Assembly (NCBI RefSeq): GCF_900142735.1
Contig: NZ_FRBY01000002.1
Span: forward strand, 868,001-932,000
DNA: 64,000 nt
Direction: 5' to 3'
DNA from: Flavobacterium saccharophilum
Lineage (GTDB): Bacteria; Bacteroidota; Bacteroidia; Flavobacteriales; Flavobacteriaceae
Positions 33,554 through 42,055 of the stretch are shown here, piece after piece. Within the stretch, counting starts at the first letter, position 1. The number at the start of each line of letters is the position of its first letter. The translations under genes were made by a program, and so were the position numbers. The notes under the pieces were generated by a model. The model was not told where the DNA came from, did not search any database, and saw only the letters and a program-made list of their open reading frames with translations.

Positions 33554-34504
33554 ATGAAAGTATTAGCGAATGATGGAATTTCTAAAAGTGGAATTCTGGC
33601 TTTAGAAAAAGGTGGATTTGAAGTTATAACTACAAAAGTAGCTCAGGAACAAGTAGCTAATTTTGTGAATGAAAACAATGTAGACGTAGTTTTAGTGCGT
33701 AGTGCGACTAAAGTGCGTAAAGACATTATTGACGCTTGTCCTGGTCTTAAAATTATTGGACGTGGTGGTGTTGGTATGGATAATATCGATGTTGATTATG
33801 CTAAAAGTAAAGGAATCCACGTAATTAATACACCTGCTTCATCATCAGAATCTGTTGCTGAATTAGTGTTTGGACACTTGTTTTCTGGTGTTCGTTTTTT
33901 ACATGATTCTAACAGAAATATGCCTCTTGAAGGAGATTCAAACTTTGATGGTTTGAAAAAAGCTTACGCAAACGGAACTGAATTAAGAGGAAAAACTCTT
34001 GGAATTGTTGGTATCGGACGTATCGGACAAGCTACAGCAAAAATGGCGCTTGGTTTAGGTATGAAAGTTATCGCTGCAGATAGTTTTATTCCTCAAGTTG
34101 ATGTAAAAGTGGAGTTCTTTGATGGACAATCTATTACTACAACAATCGTTTCTCAATCTTTAGAATCTTTATTCAAAGAAGCTGATTTCATTACATTACA
34201 CGTTCCTGCTCAGGATGGTTATATCATTGGTGAGAAAGAATTAGCAATTATGAAAGATGGTGTTGGAATCGTAAACTGTGCTCGTGGTGGTGTTATTGAT
34301 GAAGTTTCTTTAGTAAAAGCTTTAGATTCAGGAAAAGTTGCTTTTGCAGGTTTAGACGTTTTTGAAAGCGAACCAAAACCAGAAATGGCCATTTTAATGC
34401 ATACTAAAATCTCTTTGACTCCTCATATTGGAGCTGCAACTGGAGAAGCACAAGACAGAATTGGTACTGAACTAGCATCACAAATTATTTCTTTGTTGAG
34501 CTAA
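33554..34504 (+). CDS. serA: D-3-phosphoglycerate dehydrogenase (D-2-hydroxyacid dehydrogenase)
   Basis: A 316-residue NAD-dependent D-2-hydroxyacid dehydrogenase. The assignment to the first step of serine synthesis rests on the serC neighbour. Motifs: VLVRSATKVRKDII and IGRGGVGMDNIDVDYAKS, the Rossmann loop GIVGIGRIGQATAKM, the Arg-containing VNCARGGVIDE, the Glu in FESEPKP and the catalytic His in LTPHIGAATGEA. It is the short form without the C-terminal regulatory ACT domain of E. coli SerA. The terminator follows. Confidence 0.9.
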   Translation: MKVLANDGISKSGILALEKGGFEVITTKVAQEQVANFVNENNVDVVLVRSATKVRKDIIDACPGLKIIGRGGVGMDNIDVDYAKSKGIHVINTPASSSESVAELVFGHLFSGVRFLHDSNRNMPLEGDSNFDGLKKAYANGTELRGKTLGIVGIGRIGQATAKMALGLGMKVIAADSFIPQVDVKVEFFDGQSITTTIVSQSLESLFKEADFITLHVPAQDGYIIGEKELAIMKDGVGIVNCARGGVIDEVSLVKALDSGKVAFAGLDVFESEPKPEMAILMHTKISLTPHIGAATGEAQDRIGTELASQIISLLS

Positions 34505-34527
34505 TTAATTATAACTAAATTATTTAG

Positions 34528-34561
34528 AAGGGATTTATTAACATCGTTTAATAAATCCCTT
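34528..34561 (+). terminator. serA terminator
   Basis: A perfect 14-bp stem AAGGGATTTATTAA / TTAATAAATCCCTT with a 6-base loop and a following TCTTTTTTT run. Confidence 0.85.
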
Positions 34562-34611
34562 TCTTTTTTTGATTAAATTTGAGTTTAAATCTAATCTAAA
34601 TTCTTTAAATC

Positions 34612-35175
34612 ATGTTTGAACAATTAACACAATTAGTACAACAATACGGAGGTGATGCTGTTGTAAACAACACTGCTGTCCCAAATGAGCATAATGAAGC
34701 CGTAATTGGTGAGACTAGTAATTCAATATTCGCAGGCTTGCAAAAAATTGCTTCAGAAGGCGGTGCAGAACAATTGGCAGGTTTATTTAACGGAACAGCA
34801 TCAATCGACAGCTCTAACCCGGTTGTACAGCAATTAACGCAGCAAGTGAGTGGAAATCTTGGTGAAAAATTTGGATTAAGCAGCGAGGCGTCTTCAGGAG
34901 TTGCAGCAAGCATGATTCCACAAATTCTAAGCTCCCTGGTAAATAAAGCAAAAGACCCAAATGACAGCAGTTTTAATATTTCTGATATCATTAGTTCAAT
35001 TTCTGGAAATAGCGGACAGGCATCCAGCATTATGGACACCATTTCAAAATACGGAACTCAATTTGGTTTAGATCAAAATGCTGATGGAAAACTGGATGTA
35101 GCTGATGTTATGGTTGTTGCTAAAACTAAAGGTGGTATAGCTGGATTTATTGGGAAAATATTTGGAAGTAAATAA
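34612..35175 (+). CDS. DUF937 domain-containing protein
   Basis: A 187-residue, probably cytosolic, helical protein with a DUF937-type body (LTQLVQQYGGDAVV, IFAGLQKIASEGGAEQLAGLF, GVAASMIPQILSSLVNKAKD). Near the C-terminus it has DQNADGKLDVADVM, a good EF-hand/dockerin-type calcium loop (DxNxDGxxDxxD). A -7 box TAAATTTG (34574-34581) lies 30 bases upstream. Function unknown. It has no signal peptide. Confidence 0.8.
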   Translation: MFEQLTQLVQQYGGDAVVNNTAVPNEHNEAVIGETSNSIFAGLQKIASEGGAEQLAGLFNGTASIDSSNPVVQQLTQQVSGNLGEKFGLSSEASSGVAASMIPQILSSLVNKAKDPNDSSFNISDIISSISGNSGQASSIMDTISKYGTQFGLDQNADGKLDVADVMVVAKTKGGIAGFIGKIFGSK

Positions 35176-35182
35176 GAAAGAA

Positions 35183-35315
35183 GGGGCTAAGATACTGAAT
35201 ACTACAGTTCTGAGTTTTCTCAACTTTATAAATATAAAAAGCTGTTTCTAACAGCTTTTTTTTATGTCTTTAAAAAATATCAGCAACTTAGTATCTTAGA
35301 ACCTTAGTACCTTTT
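35183..35315. repeat. Inverted CTTAG-type repeat around a terminator
   Basis: GGGCTAAGATACTGAA near 35184 and the run CTTAGTATCTTAGAACCTTAGTACC near 35287-35311 (16 + bases, imperfect) are inverted copies that flank the terminator at 35236-35263. It is the same design as the CAAAG and GAAAC arrays elsewhere in the window, but with a CTTAG/CTAAG unit. Confidence 0.55.
35236..35263 (+). terminator. Terminator after DUF937 gene
   Basis: Stem AAAAAGCTGTT / AACAGCTTTTT with a three-base loop and a T-run after it. Confidence 0.82.
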
Positions 35316-35355
35316 CCAAAATTTATTCGTAAATTTAAGGTTCAAAAAGTAGATC

Positions 35356-35796
35356 ATGAAAAAGATAATTTACATATTGATTATCATTTTTACCATAGTT
35401 GCCTGTTCTACGGCTTCAAAAAATAATGCGGTTGTTTCAACTTCTCCTAAATCAAATTCGGGAGTGAATGATACTGTTCGAATTGCAAATGATTCTTTAG
35501 AATACGAAGTTATTATTATAGATGTCGGTTTTAATACCTGGCTGGCTTCGCGGGCATATCCAAGAAATTATCATGCTTTGTCTTATCTGGAGCAAAAAAA
35601 TTATTTGTACGTCACCGAATGGAATAATCGTGTGCTGCAACCACTACGTTATGATCCAAATTTATACGAAATGTCAATCGATTATAGACCTGACATTCAT
35701 TATGGTTACGAAGTAAATTACTTGATTTACAACTATATGATTTATTTTCAAAATACTTACAAACAAAAGCTTTGGGGGTATGTTCCATCCAGATAA
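35356..35796 (+). CDS. DUF6146 family lipoprotein
   Basis: A 146-residue lipoprotein (lipobox FTIVACSTA, Cys 17) with a low-complexity Ser/Asn linker (20-45) and a conserved mature part of the DUF6146 type: IIIDVGFNTWLASRAYPRNYHA, LEQKNYLYVTEWNNRV, and NYMIYFQNTYKQKLWGYVP. Conserved Trp and Tyr suggest a compact protein domain. No function is known. The next gene begins 33 bases downstream with a good -7 box. Confidence 0.8.
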   Translation: MKKIIYILIIIFTIVACSTASKNNAVVSTSPKSNSGVNDTVRIANDSLEYEVIIIDVGFNTWLASRAYPRNYHALSYLEQKNYLYVTEWNNRVLQPLRYDPNLYEMSIDYRPDIHYGYEVNYLIYNYMIYFQNTYKQKLWGYVPSR

Positions 35797-35812
35797 TGTT
35801 GCTATATTTGTA

Positions 35813-35820
35813 ATCGTTTT
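35813..35820 (+). promoter_or_regulatory. Putative -7 box before the DUF6787 gene
   Basis: TATATTTG matches TAnnTTTG exactly, nine bases upstream of the start codon of the next gene. No -33 TTG lies at the right distance, and the leader would be extremely short, so the support is modest. Confidence 0.3.
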
Positions 35821-35829
35821 AAATAAAGC

Positions 35830-36132
35830 ATGGACAAATTAAAGAAACGTTGGGGTATTACCTCAAATGTACAAGCCATAATAATACTTATCGTTTTTGC
35901 CATCACAGGATCGGCATCTGCGTGGCTGTCTAAACCTTTTTGTGTATTGCTGGGCATCACCAAAGAAGATTTTGGTGGTTGGTTTACTTTAATTCGTTTG
36001 TTGATTATATTCCCGATTTATCAGGTTTTGCTGGTAGCTATAGGAACTGTCTTCGGCCAATTTCGCTTCTTTTGGAACTTCGAAAAGAAAATGCTTAAAA
36101 ATATGGGACTCGGATTTCTTTTCAAAGACTAA
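35830..36132 (+). CDS. DUF6787 family membrane protein
   Basis: A 100-residue protein with two membrane helices (about 13-33 and 48-72) and charged ends, matching the short Bacteroidetes membrane family DUF6787: LKKRWGITSNVQAIIILIVFAITGS, KPFCVLLGI, and FPIYQVLLVAIGTVFGQFRFFWNFEKKM. Function unknown. Its stop overlaps the convergent 36129-36428 gene by a few bases. Confidence 0.78.
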   Translation: MDKLKKRWGITSNVQAIIILIVFAITGSASAWLSKPFCVLLGITKEDFGGWFTLIRLLIIFPIYQVLLVAIGTVFGQFRFFWNFEKKMLKNMGLGFLFKD

Positions 36133-36428
36133 ATTTCATCATTCCTTTTTTGAAAATAATAGGTATAAATCCACGTAAGTGTAAATGATGGAATTATATC
36201 TGTAAATGGAATTATCTCTTCGACAAAAGTCAGAATACTAGCCATTTTCCCTACTCTTCCTTTATACATTCTAGTCATGATAAAAGCGGCGATTGGTGCC
36301 CAAATCACATCTGAAAATTCACCAATTAATGGAATGCTGAAAGAAATCATACCAATTCCATCCAAAAGCAAACCCAAAAGGAGTTTTCGCATTTTATCTT
36401 CTTCCTTTATTACTTGTAAATCTTGCAT
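36129..36428 (-). CDS. Small hypothetical membrane protein
   Basis: A 99-residue protein. After an N-terminal charged piece (MQDLQVIKEEDK) there are hydrophobic segments LLLGLLLDGIGMISFSIP, DVIWAPIAAFIMTRMYKG and DIIPSFTLTWIYTYYF, as in Bacteroidetes proteins of unknown function with the same GxISFxIPxIGExSDVIWAP pattern. A start at Met 13 (36392) is possible. It converges on the DUF6787 gene with a four-base overlap at the stop codons and no terminator between them. Confidence 0.75.
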   Translation of the reverse strand: MQDLQVIKEEDKMRKLLLGLLLDGIGMISFSIPLIGEFSDVIWAPIAAFIMTRMYKGRVGKMASILTFVEEIIPFTDIIPSFTLTWIYTYYFQKRNDEI

Positions 36429-36636
36429 TTTTTTTCCTTTAGAGATTATTCGAATTTAAAAAGAAATTAACTAACTCATTTATTTCTAATACTTATTTTT
36501 TTCTTTAATTACCACTCGTTCAATTTTCAAGCCAATTATATTTTTCAAATTAGAATTTGGAATTTATCCCTAAACTTCAGGATTGGAATTTGATTCTAAT
36601 CAGAATCTTTGTTTCTTTGTAGAAACAGTTTCAAAA

Positions 36637-37302
36637 ATGATACACGCAAAAAATATACATAAATTCTACGATCAGCTTGAGGTTTTAAAAGGAGTTGATC
36701 TGCATATTAAAAAAGGAGAAATTGTTTCTATCGTTGGCGCTTCAGGGGCCGGAAAAACAACCTTATTACAGATTTTAGGAACTTTAGATAAACCGTCAAA
36801 ATCAGAAAGTGAAACTTCATTAACCATTAATGGAGAAAATATTTTGGGGCTGAATGACAAAACATTATCAAAATTCAGAAATTTAAATTTAGGTTTTATT
36901 TTTCAATTTCATCAACTTTTACCCGAATTTACAGCCTTAGAAAATGTTTGTATTCCAGCTTATATTGCGGGTAAAAAACCATCTGAAACAGTGGCAGAAG
37001 CCGAAAAACTCCTTACTTTTTTAGGATTATCACACCGTATCAATCATAAACCAAACGAACTTTCGGGTGGAGAACAACAACGTGTCGCTGTAGCGCGAGC
37101 TTTAATCAACAAACCAGATGTTATTTTTGCCGATGAGCCTTCTGGTAATTTAGACACCCATTCTGCCGAAAACTTACATCAGTTATTTTTCCAGCTTCGT
37201 GATGAATTTGGACAAACCTTTGTCATTGTAACTCATAACGAAGAACTGGCTAATATGGCTGATCGAAAATTAATAATGGTAGACGGACAGATTAGTAATT
37301 AG
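36637..37302 (+). CDS. lolD: ABC transporter ATP-binding protein, LolD-like
   Basis: A 221-residue MacB/LolD-type ATPase that powers release of lipoproteins (Lol) or related export. Motifs: Walker [16 protein letters not shown]-loop [16 protein letters not shown], signature [15 protein letters not shown], Walker [18 protein letters not shown] and the H-switch [11 protein letters not shown] start at ATG 36637 (MIHAKN); the 18 in-frame codons upstream from 36583 lie in plain AT-rich DNA with no family homology. No permease gene is adjacent, so the transported substrate is inferred from subfamily only. Confidence 0.85.
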   Translation: MIHAKNIHKFYDQLEVLKGVDLHIKKGEIVSIVGASGAGKTTLLQILGTLDKPSKSESETSLTINGENILGLNDKTLSKFRNLNLGFIFQFHQLLPEFTALENVCIPAYIAGKKPSETVAEAEKLLTFLGLSHRINHKPNELSGGEQQRVAVARALINKPDVIFADEPSGNLDTHSAENLHQLFFQLRDEFGQTFVIVTHNEELANMADRKLIMVDGQISN

Positions 37303-37310
37303 GAGTTTTA

Positions 37311-37411
37311 CTTCGTCAGTCACTATCGCTCGTGTCCTGCTGTCCTTCCAAATCTTTTGTACCGATCACAAAAGGATTTTCTCCCGAGACTTTGGGACCA
37401 GTAATGGCTAG
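37311..37411 (-). ncRNA. Flavo-1-like structured element, copy C (diverged)
   Basis: Read on the minus strand, it has CCTAGCC, GGGAGAAAATCCTTTTG, then a hairpin arm, CAAAAGATTTGGAAGGACAG and a longer tail ending CTCC. The central part agrees base for base with copy A (ATCCTTTTGTG ... CAAAAGATTTGGAAGGACAG), while both ends carry extra sequence, so the element has been extended. It lies between the lolD-like gene and the TIGR02757 gene, and points against both. Confidence 0.6.
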
Positions 37412-37442
37412 GGCATTCAAATAACAAGAACTTTCATTTAAA

Positions 37443-38207
37443 ATGAACCAAAAAGAACTCAAAGAATTCCTCGACGAAAAAGTCATTCAATATAACAATC
37501 AGGATTTTATTGAGAGCGATCCTGTGCAAATTCCGCATTTATTTACTCAAAAAGAAGATGTTGAAATTGCCGGTTTTTTAAGCGCTACCATTGCCTGGGG
37601 AAATCGTAAAATGATCATCAAGAATTCACATCAAATGATGGAATTAATGGGCAATACACCTTACGATTTTGTTATGTCGCATTCTAATGAAGACTTAGAG
37701 CGATTGGAAAACTTCGTACATCGTACTTTCAACGGAAAAGATTTCGGTGGATTTATAAAGGGATTACAGCATATTTATAAAAATCACAATGGTTTAGAAG
37801 CGGTATTTGCTAAAAATCAGGATGAAAATAGTTTACAGAAAAGCATTCATGAGTTCAAAAAAATCTTCTTCGAAATTGATCATTTACCGCGAACACAAAA
37901 ACACATTTCAGATCCATTAAACAATTCGGCAGCAAAAAGAATCAACATGTATTTACGCTGGATGGTCCGTCAGGATACAAAAGGTGTTGATTTAGGTATT
38001 TGGAAGACCATTTCTCCAGCCTCGTTATCTTGCCCACTCGATGTTCATTCGGGAAACGTAGCCCGCAAATTAGGCATCCTCTCGCGAAAACAGAATGATG
38101 GAAAAGCTTTAGCTGAATTAGATTTTAAGCTTCGTGAAATGGATTCAAAAGATCCGGTAAAATATGATTTTGCCCTTTTTGGACTAGGTGTTTTTGAAGG
38201 CTTTTAG
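37443..38207 (+). CDS. TIGR02757 family protein
   Basis: A 254-residue protein of a conserved family (TIGR02757) of unknown function, probably cytosolic. Landmarks: FIESDPVQIPHLF, FLSATIAWGNRKMII, HRTFNGKDFGGFIKGL, MYLRWMVRQDTKGVDLG, CPLDVHSGNVARKLG and DPVKYDFALFGLG at the end. The last motifs (RWMVR.D..GVDLG...P..L.CPLDVH) resemble the helix-hairpin-helix region of DNA glycosylase/archaeal 8-oxoguanine lyase folds, which is a weak inference. No other gene follows in the unit. Confidence 0.9.
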   Translation: MNQKELKEFLDEKVIQYNNQDFIESDPVQIPHLFTQKEDVEIAGFLSATIAWGNRKMIIKNSHQMMELMGNTPYDFVMSHSNEDLERLENFVHRTFNGKDFGGFIKGLQHIYKNHNGLEAVFAKNQDENSLQKSIHEFKKIFFEIDHLPRTQKHISDPLNNSAAKRINMYLRWMVRQDTKGVDLGIWKTISPASLSCPLDVHSGNVARKLGILSRKQNDGKALAELDFKLREMDSKDPVKYDFALFGLGVFEGF

Positions 38208-38249
38208 TCTGAAAATCAACTCTTAATATTCGGATTTCTCGCTTTTTTT

Positions 38250-38263
38250 TCGTAATATTACGA
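38250..38263. promoter_or_regulatory. Palindrome upstream of the exopolysaccharide-type operon
   Basis: TCGTAATATTACGA is a perfect 14-base palindrome, 17 bases before the first start codon of the operon (38280). It has the form of a dimeric regulator's operator. The T-run just before it (CTTTTTTTT) excludes a terminator reading. Its role is inference. Confidence 0.4.
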
Positions 38264-38279
38264 TATAAAAGCTGCTTAT

Positions 38280-39344
38280 ATGGAATATGTTATCCACAAC
38301 ATTAAACATTACTATGTAATTCCGTTTTTTTTAATTTTAGCTTTAGCTCTGGTTATTATTCTATTATTGAATAGAATCTATTATCAATATAATTTACCTT
38401 ACCGATATCACGTTACACTTGAATCACAGCGATTTTTAACTGAAATCACATTATCAAACCATGATAAAAATACAATTAAACAAAAAATAGCCGAATTTAA
38501 ATCTCAGATTCCAATTCATAAAACATGGTGCAAAGAGATACTTGTCGAGGATCTTATCAAAATAAAAAATAATCTGAAAGGTAAAACAGCCAAAAACATT
38601 CTTATAATTTATAAAGCATTAGATTTAAACCACTATTCTGCCAGTTTAATTCGGGACTTTAGAAAATATAAAAAATACGAAGGAATTCGTCATTTTCAGG
38701 CCTTAGGTTATAAACCTGGGGTTTCACTTTTACAAAAATACCTGTTTCATCCCAATAAAGTAATTCGGTCTAATGTTAATGTTGCTTATTTAGCCCTTTC
38801 AAAAGGCGATTGGAAAGCTGTTGGCAAAGTTCCTATTAAACGATCTATCATAGCCACTATAAAAGTAATGGATGTTTTGCACAAGGAAAAAATTCCACAG
38901 CCAATACATCTCGATCTTTGGATTCAGTCTCAAGATCCGATGGTTTTAAAATTAGCCGTAATGGCCATGGTATTTTATAATTACCGAAATAAATCAGCCG
39001 AAATAATAAAATTGCTCTATCATGAAAACAAAGCATTAAAAGTAGATGTAATTACGGCTATTCAGGACCTGTTTTTAGAAGAAGCTGAGGATGATTTATT
39101 GTTCTTATTGCATAATGAACCACTTGAAATTCAGCTGGAAATGCTCGAAGCGCTCGGCGTTATAGGTTCTGAAAAAACAATAGCTTTTTTAAAAAGTGAA
39201 ATTCCTAAGCAACAAATAAAAGATATCAAATTGAAAATGGTTTGCTCCCTAAATAATTTAGATCCTGTAGATTTAGATTTATTAGGAAACGAGGATGCTG
39301 ACACACAAAAAATGATTAATCACACTAGAAAGTTAGCGTTATGA
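38280..39344 (+). CDS. Membrane-anchored HEAT-repeat protein (EPS operon gene 1)
   Basis: A 354-residue protein with one N-terminal transmembrane helix (about 13-33, FFLILALALVIILLL) and a cytoplasmic, helical body. From about residue 150 on, helix pairs such as GVSLLQKYLFHPNKVIRSNVNVAYLAL, DPMVLKLAVMAMVF and EIQLEMLEALGVIGSEKTIAFL have HEAT-repeat character. Such scaffolds typically bind partner proteins. Its stop overlaps the next gene's start (ATGA), and the five genes to 44643 have gaps of -4 to +8 bases, so it is the first gene of an operon. I propose a scaffold or regulator of the glycosyltransferase next to it; function is unproven. Confidence 0.75.
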   Translation: MEYVIHNIKHYYVIPFFLILALALVIILLLNRIYYQYNLPYRYHVTLESQRFLTEITLSNHDKNTIKQKIAEFKSQIPIHKTWCKEILVEDLIKIKNNLKGKTAKNILIIYKALDLNHYSASLIRDFRKYKKYEGIRHFQALGYKPGVSLLQKYLFHPNKVIRSNVNVAYLALSKGDWKAVGKVPIKRSIIATIKVMDVLHKEKIPQPIHLDLWIQSQDPMVLKLAVMAMVFYNYRNKSAEIIKLLYHENKALKVDVITAIQDLFLEEAEDDLLFLLHNEPLEIQLEMLEALGVIGSEKTIAFLKSEIPKQQIKDIKLKMVCSLNNLDPVDLDLLGNEDADTQKMINHTRKLAL

Positions 39345-40777
39345 TATATGATTTTTTATCTTATCTGGTTCGCATTTATGATATTTTTGTAGCGACTTTT
39401 TCTCTTGGCTATATTCTATTTTATATTTTTCTGGCAATATTATCGTATTGGGCCATTATTAAACATTTAAAAGAATTAAAATATCTGGAAGAAGAAGTTC
39501 TCCTCCGCTCTAACCATATCTGGGGCGTTTCGGTTGTAGCGCCAGCCTTTAATGAGGGAGTGAATATTGTGTATAATGTAAAGTCACTTCTTTCCTTAAC
39601 ATATCCAAAATTTGAAATTATCATTGTAAATGATGGAAGCACTGATGACACACTTGAGAAATTAATTACCGAATTTGATTTGGTTAAAATTGATTTTTAT
39701 TATCAGGAAAAAATTGTGACCCAACCCGTAAGAGGGCACTATAAATCTAAAAACCCTGTATATTCAAAACTGCTGGTTGTCGACAAAGTAAACGGAAAAA
39801 GCAAGGCAGATGCCTCTAATGCCGGAATTAATACGTCTCAATATCCGCTATTTTTATGTACTGACGTCGATTGTATTCTAAAAAGTGATACAATCTTAAA
39901 ATTGGCAAAACCGTTCATGGAAAATGAAACGCGCGTTATCGCAAGTGGTGCAGGAATTCGGATCTCGAATTCCTGTGAAATAAAAGAAGGTTTTTTATTT
40001 AAAGTGCACTACCCAAGAGAATGGTACCCGTGTTTTCAGGAATTAGAATATGTTCGTTCTTTTATATTTGGTCGAATGGCATGGAGTCAAATAAACGGGC
40101 TTCTGCTTGTTTCTGGAGGATTAGGGATGTTTGATAAAGATATTGTCATAAAAGCCGGAGGTTATTGGCATCAGTCTTTAGGTGAAGATATGGAGTTGAT
40201 AACCCGAATGAGAAAGTACATGCATGACAATAAAGAAAAATTTTTAATCAAATATATTCCGGAATCACTTTGCTGGACAGAAGTTCCCAGTACAAGAGAG
40301 GTATTTTTAAGACAACGAATCCGCTGGGCAAGAGGATTGATACAAACACTATATTTACACCGTAAAATGTTTTTAAATCCAAAATACGGACGAACCGCTT
40401 TTCTGGTTTTGCCCTTTTTTTTCACCTTTGAATTTTTAGTTCCTATAGTCGAACTGGTGGGCATCGTAACTTTAATCTTCAGTTTTATATTTCGTACTAC
40501 TGATTTTCAATACCTTTTAATAATTACGACAATAATTTACCTCTTTTATCTTTCGATAACGATAATATCTATTTTAATTGATGAAGTATTATATAAAAGT
40601 TACGCGAATTACAAAGAATTACTAATGTTGATTGGAATGGCAATTATTGAACCTCTTGTATATCATCCCATAAACGTATATGCTTCATTAAAAGGTTATT
40701 GGCATTTCTTTTCTCAAAAAGAGCAAAAATGGGGCGTTATGGTTCGAAAAGGTTACGAAAAACCCGTTAAAAAATAA
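39341..40777 (+). CDS. Processive family-2 glycosyltransferase (EPS operon gene 2)
   Basis: A 478-residue inner-membrane GT2 synthase. Membrane helices at about 18-40 and several after residue 350 flank a cytosolic catalytic core. The four diagnostic motifs are all present: D98 in VNDGSTDDT, the DxD D175/D177 in CTDVDC, ED at 282-283 in LGEDMELITRM, and QxxRW at 325-329 in RQRIRWARG. This is the signature of processive synthases such as PgaC, BcsA and HasA, which polymerise and export a glycan. Which sugar is used is not visible. Gene order with a TPR-barrel protein and a glycosidase-like protein matches synthase-dependent exopolysaccharide loci (see findings). Confidence 0.88.
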   Translation: MIYDFLSYLVRIYDIFVATFSLGYILFYIFLAILSYWAIIKHLKELKYLEEEVLLRSNHIWGVSVVAPAFNEGVNIVYNVKSLLSLTYPKFEIIIVNDGSTDDTLEKLITEFDLVKIDFYYQEKIVTQPVRGHYKSKNPVYSKLLVVDKVNGKSKADASNAGINTSQYPLFLCTDVDCILKSDTILKLAKPFMENETRVIASGAGIRISNSCEIKEGFLFKVHYPREWYPCFQELEYVRSFIFGRMAWSQINGLLLVSGGLGMFDKDIVIKAGGYWHQSLGEDMELITRMRKYMHDNKEKFLIKYIPESLCWTEVPSTREVFLRQRIRWARGLIQTLYLHRKMFLNPKYGRTAFLVLPFFFTFEFLVPIVELVGIVTLIFSFIFRTTDFQYLLIITTIIYLFYLSITIISILIDEVLYKSYANYKELLMLIGMAIIEPLVYHPINVYASLKGYWHFFSQKEQKWGVMVRKGYEKPVKK

Positions 40778-40784
40778 TTTGAAG

Positions 40785-42050
40785 ATGAAAAACATTAAAA
40801 TAACCTATTTAGCCAGACTGTTTTTTTGCTTGTTGTTATTTTCTAATCAAAATACAAAAGCACAAAAAAAAATAGATACTGATAGTCTTTTGACTGTCAT
40901 TGTTACAGATATGAAAACAAATAATCCTGATTATCAACTAAATATTCAAAGAGCCTTATTAGGAAAGAAACTGGCTCCCGATTATCTTGATTTTCATTTG
41001 ATACTTGGTCGAAATTACGATTTGACCAAAGTAAAAGACAGCGCCCGATATTATTATAATTATGTTATTGATAAAAATCCAGTTTATGAAGATGCTTTTC
41101 ATTACTTGATTAATTTAGATATTGAAGAGAAAAAATATGATGAAGGTTTAATTTTAGTAAACAAAGCCATCGAATTATACCCTGTTAATAAAACTTTCAG
41201 ACTTAAAAGAATTGGAATTTACTCCCTGCAAAATGATACCGCAAACGAAGAAAAATACCTAAAATCGATTCGGGCAAAATTCCCTGATGATCCTGAAATT
41301 CAACAGCTATTGTATGAATTATATTCTAAAATAAATTTTGACAGAGTTGGCGCCTACTATAATATCACCACTATTGATCGTGATGGAGTTGGGCCTTGGC
41401 ATTTTGTAAGTACCGACTATGTAAGGCAGCGTTCCTGGGGAAGTTTGATTGGCCGAGTCAATTATGCCAGAAGATTATCTTCAAGTGCTGTTATGTCAAG
41501 CGGTTTACAGTTTGAAGCAGAATCCTACCTTTTCGCTAAAAAAAATAACTATCACTATATTGATCTTGCCTACAGTCAGGATGATGCTTTTCCGGAATGG
41601 CGGTTTGGTTATTCTTATTTTCATACCTTTAAAAAAGGTTGGGAAGCCGATTTGGGAGCCCGTTATATCATAATGCAGGATAACAGTGATTTAAAAACAC
41701 TAAATATTGGTGTTGGAAAATATTTTGGTTCCTACTGGGTTAACCTAAGATCTTACATTCAAAAAGACGGAACTTCATTTACGGCAACTTCCAGATATTA
41801 TTATAAAACAAAATATGATTATGTTACGCTTATTGCCGGTTACGGAACTTCACCAGACGACAGGACAAGATCTGCAGAATATGAAGCAAGAATGTCTTTA
41901 CGTTCTTATCGTTTAAGTGCCGGTTTTTTTAAATTGATTAAAAGCCACTATATTATTGGAATTCTAATTACAGATAACGAACAGGAATACACGGCAAATA
42001 AATTTCAAACCGAACTCGATTTTGCCTTTTTATTGCAATACAAATTTTAA
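40785..42050 (+). CDS. TPR plus YaiO-family outer-membrane beta-barrel protein (EPS operon gene 3)
   Basis: A 421-residue exported protein. The signal peptide ends near residue 26 (NTKAQ). About 30-185 is helical with TPR-like units (DSARYYYNYVIDKNPVYEDAFHYL, YDEGLILVNKAIELYPVN). From about 190 the sequence becomes alternating amphipathic strands typical of a small beta-barrel (SLIGRVNYARRL, DLAYSQDDAFPEWRFGYSYF, ending FAFLLQYKF). This is the YaiO family. PgaA and AlgK/AlgE follow the same TPR-plus-barrel logic for exporting polymer. I start at ATG 40785; a TTG at 40779 is less likely. Confidence 0.82.
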   Translation: MKNIKITYLARLFFCLLLFSNQNTKAQKKIDTDSLLTVIVTDMKTNNPDYQLNIQRALLGKKLAPDYLDFHLILGRNYDLTKVKDSARYYYNYVIDKNPVYEDAFHYLINLDIEEKKYDEGLILVNKAIELYPVNKTFRLKRIGIYSLQNDTANEEKYLKSIRAKFPDDPEIQQLLYELYSKINFDRVGAYYNITTIDRDGVGPWHFVSTDYVRQRSWGSLIGRVNYARRLSSSAVMSSGLQFEAESYLFAKKNNYHYIDLAYSQDDAFPEWRFGYSYFHTFKKGWEADLGARYIIMQDNSDLKTLNIGVGKYFGSYWVNLRSYIQKDGTSFTATSRYYYKTKYDYVTLIAGYGTSPDDRTRSAEYEARMSLRSYRLSAGFFKLIKSHYIIGILITDNEQEYTANKFQTELDFAFLLQYKF

Positions 42051-42055
42051 ATATT

